64,000 nucleotides of DNA from Pseudomonas luteola NBRC 103146 (GCF_002091675.1 NZ_BDAE01000014.1:82066-146065), one strand, 5' to 3'. Counted from the first letter of the stretch, positions 53,765-62,798 are shown. The notes: generated from the letters alone by a model not told the origin. Program-made: numbers and translations.

Positions 53765-54694
53765 ATGACGAACCTTGCAAGCGAGTACGCTGAAGCGTTG
53801 GACTCTATGACGTCCCGTCGCGTTGAGCTGGTCCGTATCGTTGAGCGCTTTGCTCCTGACTTTGGTGTCCATCCAACTGCCATTCAGCCACTGCATCTGA
53901 TTCGTAGCGATCAGCCGACACAAACCATCCATACTGTTCATAAGCCGGGTCTTTGCATCATTGTGCAAGGAGCAAAAGAAGTTCAGCTGGCGGAAGAATG
54001 CTACCGCTACGATCCGCTTCACTATCTCGTGGTTTCCGTTACCCTGCCGCTGGCAGGCAAGGTGATCGAAGCGACCAGTGATAAACCATATCTGTGTCTT
54101 CGTCTCGATCTTGACCCTTGCGAAATCGCTCAGCTGGTTTCAGATGCCAGTCCGATCGGCGTCCCTGATCGCCCGGCGGAGCGCGGGTTGTTTCTGGACC
54201 AGATTGATCCGTCCATTCTGGACACCATGCTGCGCCTGTTGCGGTTGCTGGAGTCTCCAGATGACATTCCCATGCTTGCGCCCATGGCGATAAAGGAAGT
54301 CTACTATCGATTGCTTAAAGGTAAGCATGGGCATCGCCTGTATGAAGTGGCGTTTGGGGATAGCCAGGCCCAGCGGGTGGCGCGTGCGATTGATTGGTTG
54401 AATAACCACTTTTGCGAGCCGCTCAGTATCGATGCCTTAGCCAAGCACGTAAACCTTAGTACATCTGCGTTTCACCATCGTTTCAAGGCGGTTACCGCCA
54501 TGAGTCCCTTGCAGTATCAGAAGCAGTTACGCTTGAACGAGGCGCATCGGCTGATGATGTCCGAAGGTCTGGATGTGACCAGCACCTGTTACAGAGTGGG
54601 CTATGAAAGTCCCTCGCAGTTCAGCCGGGAATACAGCCGCTTTTTTGGCGTATCGCCGGCCAAGCACATTGGGCAATTCAGGCGAAAGGCATAA
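53765..54694 (+). CDS. AraC-family transcriptional regulator
   Basis: The 309-residue regulator has an N-terminal AraC_N (cupin-like) domain with HTVHKPGLCIIVQGAKEV, and two C-terminal helix-turn-helix motifs (about 205-305) with LSIDALAKHVNLSTSAFHHRFKAVTAMSP and CYRVGYESPSQFSREYSRFFGVSP, the second given in part. Regulators of this subtype often control nearby dehydrogenase or redox genes. AGGAG lies nine bases before the ATG. It converges on the SDR operon, which may be its target. Confidence 0.85.
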   Translation: MTNLASEYAEALDSMTSRRVELVRIVERFAPDFGVHPTAIQPLHLIRSDQPTQTIHTVHKPGLCIIVQGAKEVQLAEECYRYDPLHYLVVSVTLPLAGKVIEATSDKPYLCLRLDLDPCEIAQLVSDASPIGVPDRPAERGLFLDQIDPSILDTMLRLLRLLESPDDIPMLAPMAIKEVYYRLLKGKHGHRLYEVAFGDSQAQRVARAIDWLNNHFCEPLSIDALAKHVNLSTSAFHHRFKAVTAMSPLQYQKQLRLNEAHRLMMSEGLDVTSTCYRVGYESPSQFSREYSRFFGVSPAKHIGQFRRKA

Positions 54695-54764
54695 TCCGCT
54701 TTGGTATCAATATGATGCTATCCCGACTAGGGACTTTAGGGCTGGAAAGCCAGTTAAACATTTC

Positions 54765-54814
54765 GGCATCATGCTCTAAAGGAAGCTAGTGACTTCAGAA
54801 CATGATGCCTTTTT
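54765..54814 (+). terminator. Terminator of the AraC-family gene
   Basis: GGCATCATG (54765-54773) pairs with CATGATGCC (54801-54809), followed by TTTTT. The 27-base interior contains a smaller GAAG/CTTC hairpin. It lies 70 bases past the araC-like stop. Confidence 0.65.
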
Positions 54815-54822
54815 AATAGTGT

Positions 54823-55590
54823 TTACTTGCCCCATTCAGGCCCGCCATCGGTGGCGGTTTGTCCTCTGTCCACAGGTAGCGTTACGCCTGTAATGTAAGC
54901 GGCCTCTTCGCTGGCCAGGAAGGCAATGGCGGCGGCAATTTCTTCCGGTTTCGCTGCACGGCGCAAGGGAATACGCTCCCACGCCTTTTCAAGCAAGGCC
55001 TCGTCATCCATGATCTTTTCTACCATGCCGGTAAGAGTAAGACCGGGACACACCGTGTTAGCCCGGACTCCATATTTGCCATAATCACAGGCGATGGAGC
55101 GTGTCAGGTTGGCTACGGCTGCTTTGGCTGCACAATAAGCAGAGTGCGACCAGCCGCCACCCAGTGAAGAAACGGACCCAACATTGATGATGACTCCCTT
55201 TGCGCGAGCCAGATGTGGCACTGCACGACGGCTGATATAAAACACGCTATCCAGATCCGTGCCCATACAGGCTCGCCAATGATGATCACTGGTTTCGCTG
55301 ATGCTGCCGACCAGATTCATACCTGCCGCATTAACAACTGCGTCTAACTGACCAAACCGTTCGACAGTATGATCGACCAGCCGGTCGCACGCTTCTCGTT
55401 GCGACACATCTGCCACCTCGGTCATTACCCGGTCAGAAGAAAATCCATCGGCTACTGCTTCAAGGCGTTCAGCGTTTCGCCCAGAGAGAACAACCGAAGC
55501 GCCCTCTGAAAGAAAGCGGCGGCCCGCTGCTTCGCCGATGCCAGAGCCTCCGCCTGTAATAACAATGACTTTTTTGTCAAATCGATTCAT
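54823..55590 (-). CDS. SDR-family oxidoreductase
   Basis: The 255-residue classical short-chain dehydrogenase has the cofactor motif TGGGSGIG at 12-19, NAAG near 87, a catalytic Ser near 138 and YCAAK (Tyr near 151). It ends TGVTLPVDRGQTATDGG, the usual substrate-loop region. GAGGA precedes the ATG. It is the last gene of an SDR-ABM-SDR-SDR operon. The residue after the first strand favours neither NAD nor NADP clearly. Substrate unknown. Confidence 0.82.
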   Translation of the reverse strand: MNRFDKKVIVITGGGSGIGEAAGRRFLSEGASVVLSGRNAERLEAVADGFSSDRVMTEVADVSQREACDRLVDHTVERFGQLDAVVNAAGMNLVGSISETSDHHWRACMGTDLDSVFYISRRAVPHLARAKGVIINVGSVSSLGGGWSHSAYCAAKAAVANLTRSIACDYGKYGVRANTVCPGLTLTGMVEKIMDDEALLEKAWERIPLRRAAKPEEIAAAIAFLASEEAAYITGVTLPVDRGQTATDGGPEWGK

Positions 55591-55630
55591 GGTTCATTCC
55601 TCGCAAGGTGAACAAACAAAAGGTCATTTA

Positions 55631-56470
55631 TCAGCCGGGATAGTCGGCACCGCGCGAGACGGCTTCCCAGTCTCCAAAATCTCGCGCAAGTTCATCTAAC
55701 TTGCCTAAGGCGCACTCGAATGCGCTATTGCCCAGCAGTAGGCGTGCCGGTTTTTCCTGGCTTTCAACTGCTTTAAAAATGGCTGCGGCGGCTCGGGCGG
55801 GATCGCCAGGTTGCCTGCCAATCGACTGGTGATAGGCTTCGATAGCTGCACCGGCTGTCGGTGTATAGTCTTCATGGGTGTGCGGCGTTTCATGCGCTGA
55901 CCCTGCCCACTCCGTACGAAACGCACTGGGCTCTACCGTCATGACATGAATGCCTAACGGCGCCACTTCCTGGCGGAGTGTTTCTGATAATCCCTCAACG
56001 GCGAATTTGCTGGCGCAGTAGTATCCTACCGCAGGAAAGCCGCAGAGCCCGCCGATGGAGGTCAGATTGACGATGATGCCCTGCCGCCGTTGGCGCATAC
56101 CAGGCAAAGCGGCTTGAAGCATATTCGCAACACCATAAAAGTTAACATCCATCATCTGGCGTACCTGGTTGAGGTCGCTTTCCTCCACTGAAGCGAAATA
56201 CCCAACGCCGGCATTATTCACCAGCACATCTACAGCGCCGAAAGCAGCTTCGGCTGACTCGATGGCGATCTTTGCCTGACGCGGGTCTGTAACATCCAGC
56301 GGCAGTACCAGCGCCTCACCTTTATTCTGAAGGTCCTTTAACTGCTCGGGCTTGCGTGCCGTTACCACTACGCGGTAACCCTGCGCCAGTACGTATTCCG
56401 CAATGTGACGGCCAAACCCAGTGGAGCAGCCTGTCACAAACCATACGGGGGAGTGTGCTGTCTGATTCAT
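55631..56470 (-). CDS. SDR-family oxidoreductase (retinol-dehydrogenase-like type)
   Basis: The 279-residue SDR has the motif TGCSTGFG at 13-20, DVTD near 59, NNAGVG near 86, Ser in NLTSIGGL and the catalytic YYCASKFAVEG. The TARKPE after strand two, with a basic residue, favours NADP. AGGAG lies seven bases before the ATG. It differs in subfamily from the other two SDRs here and is followed by one after a 40-base gap. Confidence 0.83.
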   Translation of the reverse strand: MNQTAHSPVWFVTGCSTGFGRHIAEYVLAQGYRVVVTARKPEQLKDLQNKGEALVLPLDVTDPRQAKIAIESAEAAFGAVDVLVNNAGVGYFASVEESDLNQVRQMMDVNFYGVANMLQAALPGMRQRRQGIIVNLTSIGGLCGFPAVGYYCASKFAVEGLSETLRQEVAPLGIHVMTVEPSAFRTEWAGSAHETPHTHEDYTPTAGAAIEAYHQSIGRQPGDPARAAAAIFKAVESQEKPARLLLGNSAFECALGKLDELARDFGDWEAVSRGADYPG

Positions 56471-56499
56471 GGGATCTCTCCTGTCATATTGATAACGGG

Positions 56500-56805
56500 T
56501 TATGCAGGCTCCAGATCGATCAACTGAAAAGCCCGCATGTCAATCTCACCGTCCATAAGTGCTGGGAGCTGCGCCAGAAAGGCTTTTACATAAGGCCGCT
56601 CAAGGTGAGCGGCGAGGTCTTCTGGAGAGCGCCAGACCTCGTGGATAAACCACTCGTTCGGCTCGTCGCGACCTTGATGAACCCTATAGGCGAGGCAACC
56701 CGGTTCATGGCGTGAGGGTGCTATTAATGACATCAGCTGCTGGCCCAGCACCTCTGTCTTACCCGACCGGGCGCGAATGAAAGCGATATTAGTAAACTGA
56801 GACAT
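56500..56805 (-). CDS. ABM-domain putative monooxygenase
   Basis: The 101-residue protein is an antibiotic-biosynthesis-monooxygenase domain (YgiN-like), a dimeric alpha/beta barrel that oxidises quinols or similar without cofactor in known members. It shows FIRARSGKTEVLGQQL, EPGCLAYRVHQG and FIHEVWRSPEDLAAHLERPYV, the typical pattern. I chose the ATG at 56803-56805 with GGAG upstream; the frame extends to 56904. It lies between two SDR genes in the same operon. Confidence 0.82.
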   Translation of the reverse strand: MSQFTNIAFIRARSGKTEVLGQQLMSLIAPSRHEPGCLAYRVHQGRDEPNEWFIHEVWRSPEDLAAHLERPYVKAFLAQLPALMDGEIDMRAFQLIDLEPA

Positions 56806-56869
56806 AGGGAGGTCTCCGTAGTCATTCAGGGCCTGCTGCCCTGATAGAGCAGCAGGTGTACGAAAGGAC

Positions 56870-57625
56870 TCAAACGGTGGTATAGCCACCGTCTGCCATG
56901 ACAACCGAGCCGGTCATGAAGCTGGCGCGATCGGAAGCGACAAACGCAATCACTTCGGCAATCTCCCTGGGCTGGGCGACTCGCCCAATCGGAGCACGGG
57001 TGGCATGTTCACGCAGAAAGGCGCGACCGTCGGGCATGATGTCATCCAGAATGCCGGTCTCTACATCGCCAGGCGCGACGACATTCGCGCGAATATTATG
57101 CGGCGCGCCTTCAAGCGCCAGAACCTTGGTCAGCTGGGCGACAGCCCCTTTCGATGCGGCATAGGCGCCGATAGTGGGAAATGCCACTTGGCAGGCATAA
57201 GAGCCTACATTGACGATGGCGCCGCGCTTGTTATCGACCATAACGCGCATCGCTTCACGGGAATGCAGGAACATGCCTCGCGCGTTGATATTCATGACCT
57301 TGTCCCATTGCTCGATGGACATATCGGTCACATTTACATTGAGAATGACCGCAGCATTGTTGACCAGAATATCAACCCTGCCAAAGCGCTCCATGGCAAG
57401 GGCAACCGCACGCTGCGCGGTGGATTCTTCGGCTACGTCGCCTACCAGCGCAGCGATGCGCTCTGATCGTTGCTCAAGCTCGACGACGGATGGCTTGATA
57501 TCTTCAGCGACGACATACGCGCCACGCTCGGCAAACAGTGTGGCCACAGCTTCGCCAATCCCACCGGCTGCACCGGTCACAATGGCAACTTTACCTTCAA
57601 GTTCTTGAATGGGAGTGGTAGTCAT
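56870..57625 (-). CDS. SDR-family oxidoreductase
   Basis: The 251-residue classical SDR has TGAAGGIG near 14-21, a DV/ED at the second strand, NNAAVI, Ser in VGSYACQ, YAASK and the C-terminal FMTGSVVMADGGYTTV. It opens the four-gene operon. Two adjacent ATG codons follow a GAGGAG; I chose the second (57623-57625) for spacing. It would use NAD by the acidic residue (EDIK) after strand two. Substrate unknown. Confidence 0.83.
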   Translation of the reverse strand: MTTTPIQELEGKVAIVTGAAGGIGEAVATLFAERGAYVVAEDIKPSVVELEQRSERIAALVGDVAEESTAQRAVALAMERFGRVDILVNNAAVILNVNVTDMSIEQWDKVMNINARGMFLHSREAMRVMVDNKRGAIVNVGSYACQVAFPTIGAYAASKGAVAQLTKVLALEGAPHNIRANVVAPGDVETGILDDIMPDGRAFLREHATRAPIGRVAQPREIAEVIAFVASDRASFMTGSVVMADGGYTTV

Positions 57626-57720
57626 CATGTCTCTCCTCAAATGTTCAAATGCCGCAGGCGGCTGTTGTTGAAGTCGAGATCACGATATCGAGTTTGCCCG
57701 GCATGATAATCGCCGCGTTT

Positions 57721-57737
57721 CTTCATGCCTTATGAAG
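57721..57737 (-). promoter_or_regulatory. CTTCAT-N5-ATGAAG inverted repeat before the SDR operon
   Basis: A perfect 6-bp inverted repeat with a five-base spacer lies 96 bases upstream of the first SDR start and past the end of a LysR gene. Its geometry (T-N11-A inside) fits LysR-type sites. Confidence 0.35.
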
Positions 57738-57891
57738 GAGGGCTAAATAATCGAGAGGTAGATAGGGCAGGGATGAAAGGGACGCATAGGACGGCCGCTT
57801 CTACGGCAGACATACAAGTGTTAGTGTCGGTTAGCTAAATCCAAATGCTGATAACGGCTTTACTGGCCGCGAATTATCATGTGTTGGCTCG

Positions 57892-58797
57892 TCAACGCCT
57901 GCGCGCGGAGTCTTTTTTCAGAAAATCGATAAATGCCCGTAGCGAGGCCAGCTGTTGGCGCTGACGAGGATAGCTCAGATAAAAACCATCAAACGGCGCG
58001 CACCATTCCTGCAGTAGCGGGACCAATGTTCCAGCTTGGATAAAGGGCTCCATCTGGTCTTCCAACCAAAAGGCAATGCCCACGCCGTTGACTGCAGCCT
58101 CAATGGCTACACGCTGATCGTTGACGATGAGCGGGCCTTTGACGGCTATGGCGAACCACTCAGTATCACGCTTGAATTCCCAGCGATACGGATGGATCTG
58201 GCCTGGCCAGCGCCAGTTGATACAGCGGTGATTTTCCAAGTCATACGGTGTTTCCGGATACCCGTACCGCTCAAGATAACTCGGCGAGGCGGCTGGAATC
58301 TGTCTGAGTTCAGGCCCTAGCTTGATGCCAACCATGTCCTGCTCAATAAGCTCTCCCAGGCGCAGAGTGGCATCGAACCCTTCCGCAACAATATCCACGG
58401 GCCTATCATCTAATACGACATCCAGCTCTATCTCGGGATAGGCCTCGGAGAAAGGCTGGAAGATTGGCTCAAGAAAAACACGTGAGGCCAACCGAAGGGC
58501 ATGCACACGTAATCGACCGGAAGGCTTCTCACCAAATAAACAGGCGTTCTCTACAGCGTTTGCCACCTCCTGCAACGCCGGTCTAAGCCGCTCAAGCAGG
58601 TGCTCGCCGGCAATGGTCAGACTTACGCTGCGTGTCGTGCGATTGAAGAGGCGCACCCCCATGCGCTCTTCCAAACTACGTATCGTCTGGCTAAGTGCAG
58701 AAGGGGATACCTGCAACTCTTCAGCAGCCCGAACGAAACTGCCACGTTCAGCAATCGCCACGAATGCCTGGAGTTCCGCATAATTCTGACCACGCAT
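57892..58797 (-). CDS. LysR-family transcriptional regulator
   Basis: The 301-residue regulator has an N-terminal winged helix (LQAFVAIAERGSFVRAAEELQVSPSALSQTIRSLE, in part) and a substrate domain of the DsdA/PecT-like CrgA group with a C-terminal FDGFYLSYPRQRQQL segment common in regulators of SDR or quinone genes. I chose the ATG at 58795-58797, which has AGG nine bases before it; an ATG at 58806 has none. It is in the same direction as the SDR operon and the SnoaL-like gene, and is a candidate regulator of the former. Confidence 0.85.
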   Translation of the reverse strand: MRGQNYAELQAFVAIAERGSFVRAAEELQVSPSALSQTIRSLEERMGVRLFNRTTRSVSLTIAGEHLLERLRPALQEVANAVENACLFGEKPSGRLRVHALRLASRVFLEPIFQPFSEAYPEIELDVVLDDRPVDIVAEGFDATLRLGELIEQDMVGIKLGPELRQIPAASPSYLERYGYPETPYDLENHRCINWRWPGQIHPYRWEFKRDTEWFAIAVKGPLIVNDQRVAIEAAVNGVGIAFWLEDQMEPFIQAGTLVPLLQEWCAPFDGFYLSYPRQRQQLASLRAFIDFLKKDSARRR

Positions 58798-58868
58798 GGT
58801 AAGCATCCTGTCTGGTAGGTCTGCCTGAAAAGCACAGCGTACGGAGGCATTATGAACGCAAAGGCTCT

Positions 58869-59300
58869 TTAATCAGCACTGATCACCTCAAAACTCGGTA
58901 TGGGAGCCTCAAGTGCAACTGCAGCTCTGACCGGATCAAAGTACTCGCGAATGAATGCAATGTTTCCGTCTTTTACGCGAACGAACAGCACATAGTCCTG
59001 ACGATACGTCCTACCCGTTGCCGTAATAATACCTTCCGCCTTTACTTCCGCACTCGCTTCATCGGGACTATCCGAGGCATGAATTCTAAGGTCATAAAAG
59101 CGGAACTGCTCTACCGCACCAACGAACCAGCCTACGTGATGAAGCACCGCTTCACGCCCCGCCAGTTGTGCGGGATGCCCTAGTGACGGGGCAAAGGGAA
59201 GCTCCCATAAAAGATTATCCGAAATTAAGGTTTGCCATTGGGGCTGATTGGCTACGAATGTGTCGAAGTGTTGTTGCAGCAGTTCGGTTGCAGTGCGCAT
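58869..59300 (-). CDS. SnoaL-like / NTF2-fold protein
   Basis: The 143-residue protein has the cone-shaped NTF2 fold pattern: an N-terminal helix, LISDNLLWELPFAPS, LAGREAVLHHVGWFVGAVEQFRF (in part), a beta sheet, and IAFIREYFDPVRAAVAL at the C-terminus, as in SnoaL and ketosteroid-isomerase-like enzymes. AGGAG lies six bases before the ATG. It follows wrbA by 41 bases and is probably cotranscribed. Catalysis cannot be inferred. Confidence 0.78.
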   Translation of the reverse strand: MRTATELLQQHFDTFVANQPQWQTLISDNLLWELPFAPSLGHPAQLAGREAVLHHVGWFVGAVEQFRFYDLRIHASDSPDEASAEVKAEGIITATGRTYRQDYVLFVRVKDGNIAFIREYFDPVRAAVALEAPIPSFEVISAD

Positions 59301-59341
59301 TGCGGTCTCCTGATTATGTAAGTGAAGAACAAAAGCGCTGC

Positions 59342-59941
59342 TCAGCCGAACAGCTTGATAGCGGTTCTTGCCGTTAATTCACCTTGGTGCCGCGCACCTT
59401 CAAGCTCTGTTTCGCTCGGCAGACGTGAGCCGTCTCCCGCTGTGATGGTAGTAGCGCCATATGGTGCGCCACCTACCACCTCTGTAACACCCATCTGCCC
59501 TTGATGGCTGTAGGGGAGTCCCACAATCGTCATGCCGAAGTGCAATAAGTTGGTGATGATGGAGAAAAGGGTCGTTTCCTGGCCGCCGTGCTGTGTAGCT
59601 GAGGCCGTAAAGGCACCGCCCACTTTGCCATTTAATACACCGCGTGCCCATAAGCCGCCTGCTTGATCCAGAAACGCGGCCATCTGGCTGCTCATCCGGC
59701 CAAAGCGGGTCCCTGTGCCCACAATGATCGCATCGTAATGCTCAAGATCGGCAATGGTTGCTACCGGTGCTGCTTGGCCAAGCTTGAAATGCGCACTCCT
59801 AGCGATCTCTTCCGGTACCGTTTCAGGGACACGTTTGATATCTACGTCAGCCCCTGCCGCCCGCGCGCCTTCTGCTACAGCTTCAGCCATGGTCTCGATA
59901 TGACCGTAAGAGGAGTAATACAGAACCAGAACCTTAGCCAT
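59342..59941 (-). CDS. wrbA: NAD(P)H:quinone oxidoreductase WrbA
   Basis: The 199-residue flavodoxin-like FMN enzyme reduces quinones by two electrons and so avoids semiquinone radicals; E. coli WrbA is 198 residues. It shows [21 protein letters not shown] (FMN phosphate loop, in part), [26 protein letters not shown] and [10 protein letters not shown]. The ATG at 59939-59941 has AGGAG seven bases upstream. A perfect CGTTCGAT-AAA-ATCGAACG palindrome about 100 bases upstream is shared in core form with two other promoters here. Confidence 0.94.
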   Translation of the reverse strand: MAKVLVLYYSSYGHIETMAEAVAEGARAAGADVDIKRVPETVPEEIARSAHFKLGQAAPVATIADLEHYDAIIVGTGTRFGRMSSQMAAFLDQAGGLWARGVLNGKVGGAFTASATQHGGQETTLFSIITNLLHFGMTIVGLPYSHQGQMGVTEVVGGAPYGATTITAGDGSRLPSETELEGARHQGELTARTAIKLFG

Positions 59942-60037
59942 GTGATGTCTCCTGAGTGAAATAAGCGGCCAGTGCCGCAGTGGAGAAACTTTCGCATGGC
60001 TCAAGATTCGAAAATAGCCAGCTAATATCGACCGCTT

Positions 60038-60056
60038 CGTTCGATAAAATCGAACG
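60038..60056 (-). promoter_or_regulatory. Palindromic operator before wrbA (copy 1)
   Basis: CGTTCGATAAAATCGAACG is a perfect 8-3-8 palindrome. Its core TTCGA-N5-TCGAA recurs at 60973-60987 and 62183-62197. The T-N11-A spacing suits a LysR-type regulator; the LysR gene ending at 60064 is the likely source. Confidence 0.65.
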
Positions 60057-60063
60057 GTAGCGA

Positions 60064-60972
60064 TCAAAGGTTTTGTGCGGCCTGTGCCTTGAAGCGATCT
60101 ATCAACCATGTGGCAGCTGGGCCAGGCGGTGAATCTGTACGATAAATCACGGTAAAGTCGTACGTGCCACCAGGACAATCTGGCAAATCCAGTAATACCA
60201 GCCTATTTTCGGTAATATCACTCTCTACCATGGGCTGCGGCATATTTCCCCAGCCAATACCTTCCTTGAGTAGCATGTGTTTGGAACCAAGGTCAGCCAG
60301 ACGCCAGGTGCGGGCGCTCATAACCGCGTATTCCTGTCCCTCGGTCAGTGTGGAGCGGTCCGTCAGGACCAATTGCACATGCTCACGGGTAGCGCCAGGA
60401 GCGTTGGCGCTGGCTGAGGCCAACGGATGGCTGGGTGCTGCAACCGGCACTAAGTCAACGCTGCCCACTGCAATCCGCTCCAGACCGTCAAGGTTAGTAA
60501 TCAAAGGACCGCTGACACCCAACGCAGCGCCTCGATTCAGTACCCGTTGCGTGACGGCGCCTAATGCTTCTATATGAAGATGGAGGGAAACCGTGGGAAA
60601 GGTTTCTCGAAATACCTTCAAGGCATCCACTACCCGCGCACTGGGCAACATGACATCCAGCACCAGATGGATCTCAGCTTCAAGACCTTGCAGGAGCCCC
60701 TTTACTTTGGCACGCAGTCCGTTGATGCCGCTATATACCATGCGCGCTTCGGCTAATACTGTTCGCCCCGCGTCTGTCAGCTGAGGTTTACGAGTAGTTT
60801 TGCGATCAAAAAGAGTCACGCCCAACTGCATCTCAAGGTTAGCAATGGTATAGCTGATAACAGACGTAGCCCGGTGTAGCTTACGAGCAGCCCCGGCAAA
60901 ACTCCCCACCTCGACAACGGTAAGAAAGACACGCAACTGGTCCAGCGTAGGCGTACCGGGATCAGACATCAT
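60064..60972 (-). CDS. LysR-family transcriptional regulator next to wrbA and pirin
   Basis: The 302-residue regulator has an N-terminal helix-turn-helix ([33 protein letters not shown], in part) and a long effector domain. It is transcribed toward wrbA and is divergent from the pirin gene. GAGGA precedes two adjacent ATG codons. A TTCGA-N5-TCGAA palindrome overlaps its own ribosome-binding region (60973-60987), which suggests autorepression. It probably controls wrbA, pirin and doxX; the inducer is unknown but may be a quinone or other electrophile. Confidence 0.87.
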   Translation of the reverse strand: MMSDPGTPTLDQLRVFLTVVEVGSFAGAARKLHRATSVISYTIANLEMQLGVTLFDRKTTRKPQLTDAGRTVLAEARMVYSGINGLRAKVKGLLQGLEAEIHLVLDVMLPSARVVDALKVFRETFPTVSLHLHIEALGAVTQRVLNRGAALGVSGPLITNLDGLERIAVGSVDLVPVAAPSHPLASASANAPGATREHVQLVLTDRSTLTEGQEYAVMSARTWRLADLGSKHMLLKEGIGWGNMPQPMVESDITENRLVLLDLPDCPGGTYDFTVIYRTDSPPGPAATWLIDRFKAQAAQNL

Positions 60973-60987
60973 TTCGAATTCCTCGAA
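60973..60987. promoter_or_regulatory. Palindromic operator between LysR and pirin genes (copy 2)
   Basis: TTCGAATTCCTCGAA keeps the TTCGA-N5-TCGAA arms of the wrbA and doxX sites. It touches the LysR start codon and lies 131 bases before the pirin ATG. Confidence 0.55.
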
Positions 60988-61117
60988 CGTTTTAATGCAT
61001 ATTATCTGGATTTTGCTGAACGCCCATCTGTTTTAGTCTGGCCTGGTAGTCACTTCCGAGTGAAGTCTTTTGCCTGCAATTCGCCGATTGCACCTATGCC
61101 CTGCGAGGCCCGCAACC

Positions 61118-62038
61118 ATGACGTTATCGAATTCTGCATCCGCTATTGAGCATCTCATCCTGCCAACCGTAAGAGATTTGGGTGATGGCTTTAAAGTACG
61201 CCGCGCCTTACCTTCTGCACAGCGACGTACCGTAGGCCCCTTCATTTTTCTGGACAGCTTTGGGCCAACCGTTTTCAAGGCAGGCGAGGGGCTTGATACA
61301 CGGCCCCATCCGCATATTGGTTTGTCGACCATGACTTACCTGCTGGAGGGCGAGATGCTGCATCGCGACAGCGAGCACTATGTCCAGACCATACGGCCGG
61401 GCGAAATCAACCTGATGACGGCAGGTAAAGGAATTGTTCACTCCGAGCGCAGCACCGAGTCAGCCCGGCAAGCAGGTGGTACGGTATTTGGCTTTCAGTC
61501 ATGGCTAGCGCTACCGGTTGCCCATGAAGAAGCCGACCCAGGCTTTCAACATGTCAGTGCAGCAGAGATTCCTGTAATAGAGGACGAGGGGGTTACCGTC
61601 AGGGTACTAGCTGGCGCGTTGCATGATAAACAGGCACCTACACGCACGTTTTCTGATCTGTTCTATGCCAACGTGGTACTGGAGGCCGGGGCGCGCTATC
61701 GCATCCATAAAGAACATGTCGAAAGGGCCATCTACGTCGTAAGCGGTGAGGTTACGGTGAGTGGGCAGGATGGCCGCTTCGGTCGGGACCAGCTGGTTGT
61801 CTTCAAACCAGAAACCGAGATTGTACTAAGTGCAACGGGACTGACTCGGTTGATCTTGCTGGGAGGGGAGCCGCTTCCTGAAAAGAGACATATCTTCTGG
61901 AATTTTGTATCGAGCCGCCGTGAGCGCATCGAGCAGGCTGCCGAAGACTGGCGTTTACAGCGTTTTCCAGGCGTACCTGGAGAGCATGAGTTCATCCCGT
62001 TACCGGAAACACGAATCAGTTTAAAAGCCACTGTGTAA
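61118..62038 (+). CDS. Pirin-family protein
   Basis: The 306-residue bicupin has the pirin motif RPHPHIGLSTMTYLLEGEMLHRDSE (split: RPHPHIGLSTMTYLLEG, then HRDSE), which supplies three His and a Glu that bind the metal in the N-terminal cupin, followed by GIVHSERS. A pirin C-terminal cupin follows. Some bacterial pirins act as quercetin 2,3-dioxygenases; others bind partner proteins. The ATG at 61118 has a weak GAGG upstream; the frame opens at 61070. It is divergent from the LysR gene, and one of three shared palindromes lies between them. Confidence 0.88.
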   Translation: MTLSNSASAIEHLILPTVRDLGDGFKVRRALPSAQRRTVGPFIFLDSFGPTVFKAGEGLDTRPHPHIGLSTMTYLLEGEMLHRDSEHYVQTIRPGEINLMTAGKGIVHSERSTESARQAGGTVFGFQSWLALPVAHEEADPGFQHVSAAEIPVIEDEGVTVRVLAGALHDKQAPTRTFSDLFYANVVLEAGARYRIHKEHVERAIYVVSGEVTVSGQDGRFGRDQLVVFKPETEIVLSATGLTRLILLGGEPLPEKRHIFWNFVSSRRERIEQAAEDWRLQRFPGVPGEHEFIPLPETRISLKATV

Positions 62039-62057
62039 ACATCATCGCGTTATCCTG

Positions 62058-62097
62058 ATGCCCGCCCGGATGCTATTCGGAGCGGGCATTGTCTTTT
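62058..62097 (+). terminator. Intrinsic terminator of the pirin gene
   Basis: ATGCCCGC (62058-62065) pairs with GCGGGCAT (62082-62089) and a T-rich TGTCTTTT follows. It starts 20 bases past the pirin stop. Confidence 0.75.
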
Positions 62098-62130
62098 CTG
62101 CACCTACCCAGAGACTACTAGCCGCCGCTA

Positions 62131-62163
62131 TCTCCTGAGCTTCACACCTTGAAGCTCAGGAGA
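62131..62163. terminator. Second perfect hairpin past the pirin gene
   Basis: TCTCCTGAGCTTCA and TGAAGCTCAGGAGA form a perfect 14-bp stem with loop CACCT. It has no T tract and stands between the first terminator and the doxX promoter, so it may insulate the two. Confidence 0.5.
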
Positions 62164-62182
62164 GTTAGGCCTATAGGTTATG

Positions 62183-62197
62183 TTCGATTAAATCGAA
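62183..62197 (+). promoter_or_regulatory. Palindromic operator before doxX (copy 3)
   Basis: TTCGATTAAATCGAA is a perfect palindrome with the same arms as the wrbA site, 104 bases before the doxX ATG. Confidence 0.6.
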
Positions 62198-62300
62198 TCT
62201 AATGGTCTAAATTAGTCGGCTATTGCGAATAGCAAACCACAGGCAGACTTCTCCCCATCGAGACACATCATGGTGATGCGTCCTAAATGAGGATCTACTC

Positions 62301-62738
62301 ATGTCACAGTCAGCCAACCTTGTTCAAACTGCTCCGCATACAGCCGCTTCCAATGCTTCAGCAGCTACAACTGCATTGCTGGGCCGGATACTGATCAGTA
62401 CGATCTTCATTCTTTCAGGCATTTCCAAAATTACTGCGCCCGCCATGATCATGGGTTATATCGAGTCGGTCGGTTTGCCGTTTCCTGCCATTGCCCTCGG
62501 AGTTGCCGTGTTGGTTGAGGTGGTAGGCGGTATAGCGTTGGTCCTCGGTTATCAGACACGAGCGGTGGCTGCGTTCCTGGCCTTGTTTAGCGTAGTGACC
62601 GCACTGGCCTTCCATAGCAATCTGGCTGATCAAAATCAGTTCATTCATTTCTTCAAGAATATCGCCATGGCCGGTGGGCTTCTTCAAGTAGTGGTTCTTG
62701 GGGCTGGCCAGTACAGCCTGGACGCCCGCCGTAGCTGA
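62301..62738 (+). CDS. DoxX-family membrane protein
   Basis: The 145-residue inner-membrane protein has four helices; the DoxX core starts at LLGRILISTIFILSGISKI and includes GLPFPAIALGVAVLVEVVGGIALVLG (part). Its N-terminal 25 residues are Ala/Thr/Ser-rich. DoxX proteins are linked to redox and oxidative-stress functions, sometimes with quinones. GAGGA lies seven bases before the ATG. It precedes an oxidoreductase gene by 60 bases and follows a shared palindrome. Confidence 0.87.
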   Translation: MSQSANLVQTAPHTAASNASAATTALLGRILISTIFILSGISKITAPAMIMGYIESVGLPFPAIALGVAVLVEVVGGIALVLGYQTRAVAAFLALFSVVTALAFHSNLADQNQFIHFFKNIAMAGGLLQVVVLGAGQYSLDARRS

Positions 62739-62798
62739 TAGCAGATGCCAGGCTAGCGGCCTGGCATAACTTGCAAACCCTTCGCTAGAGAAATCATC

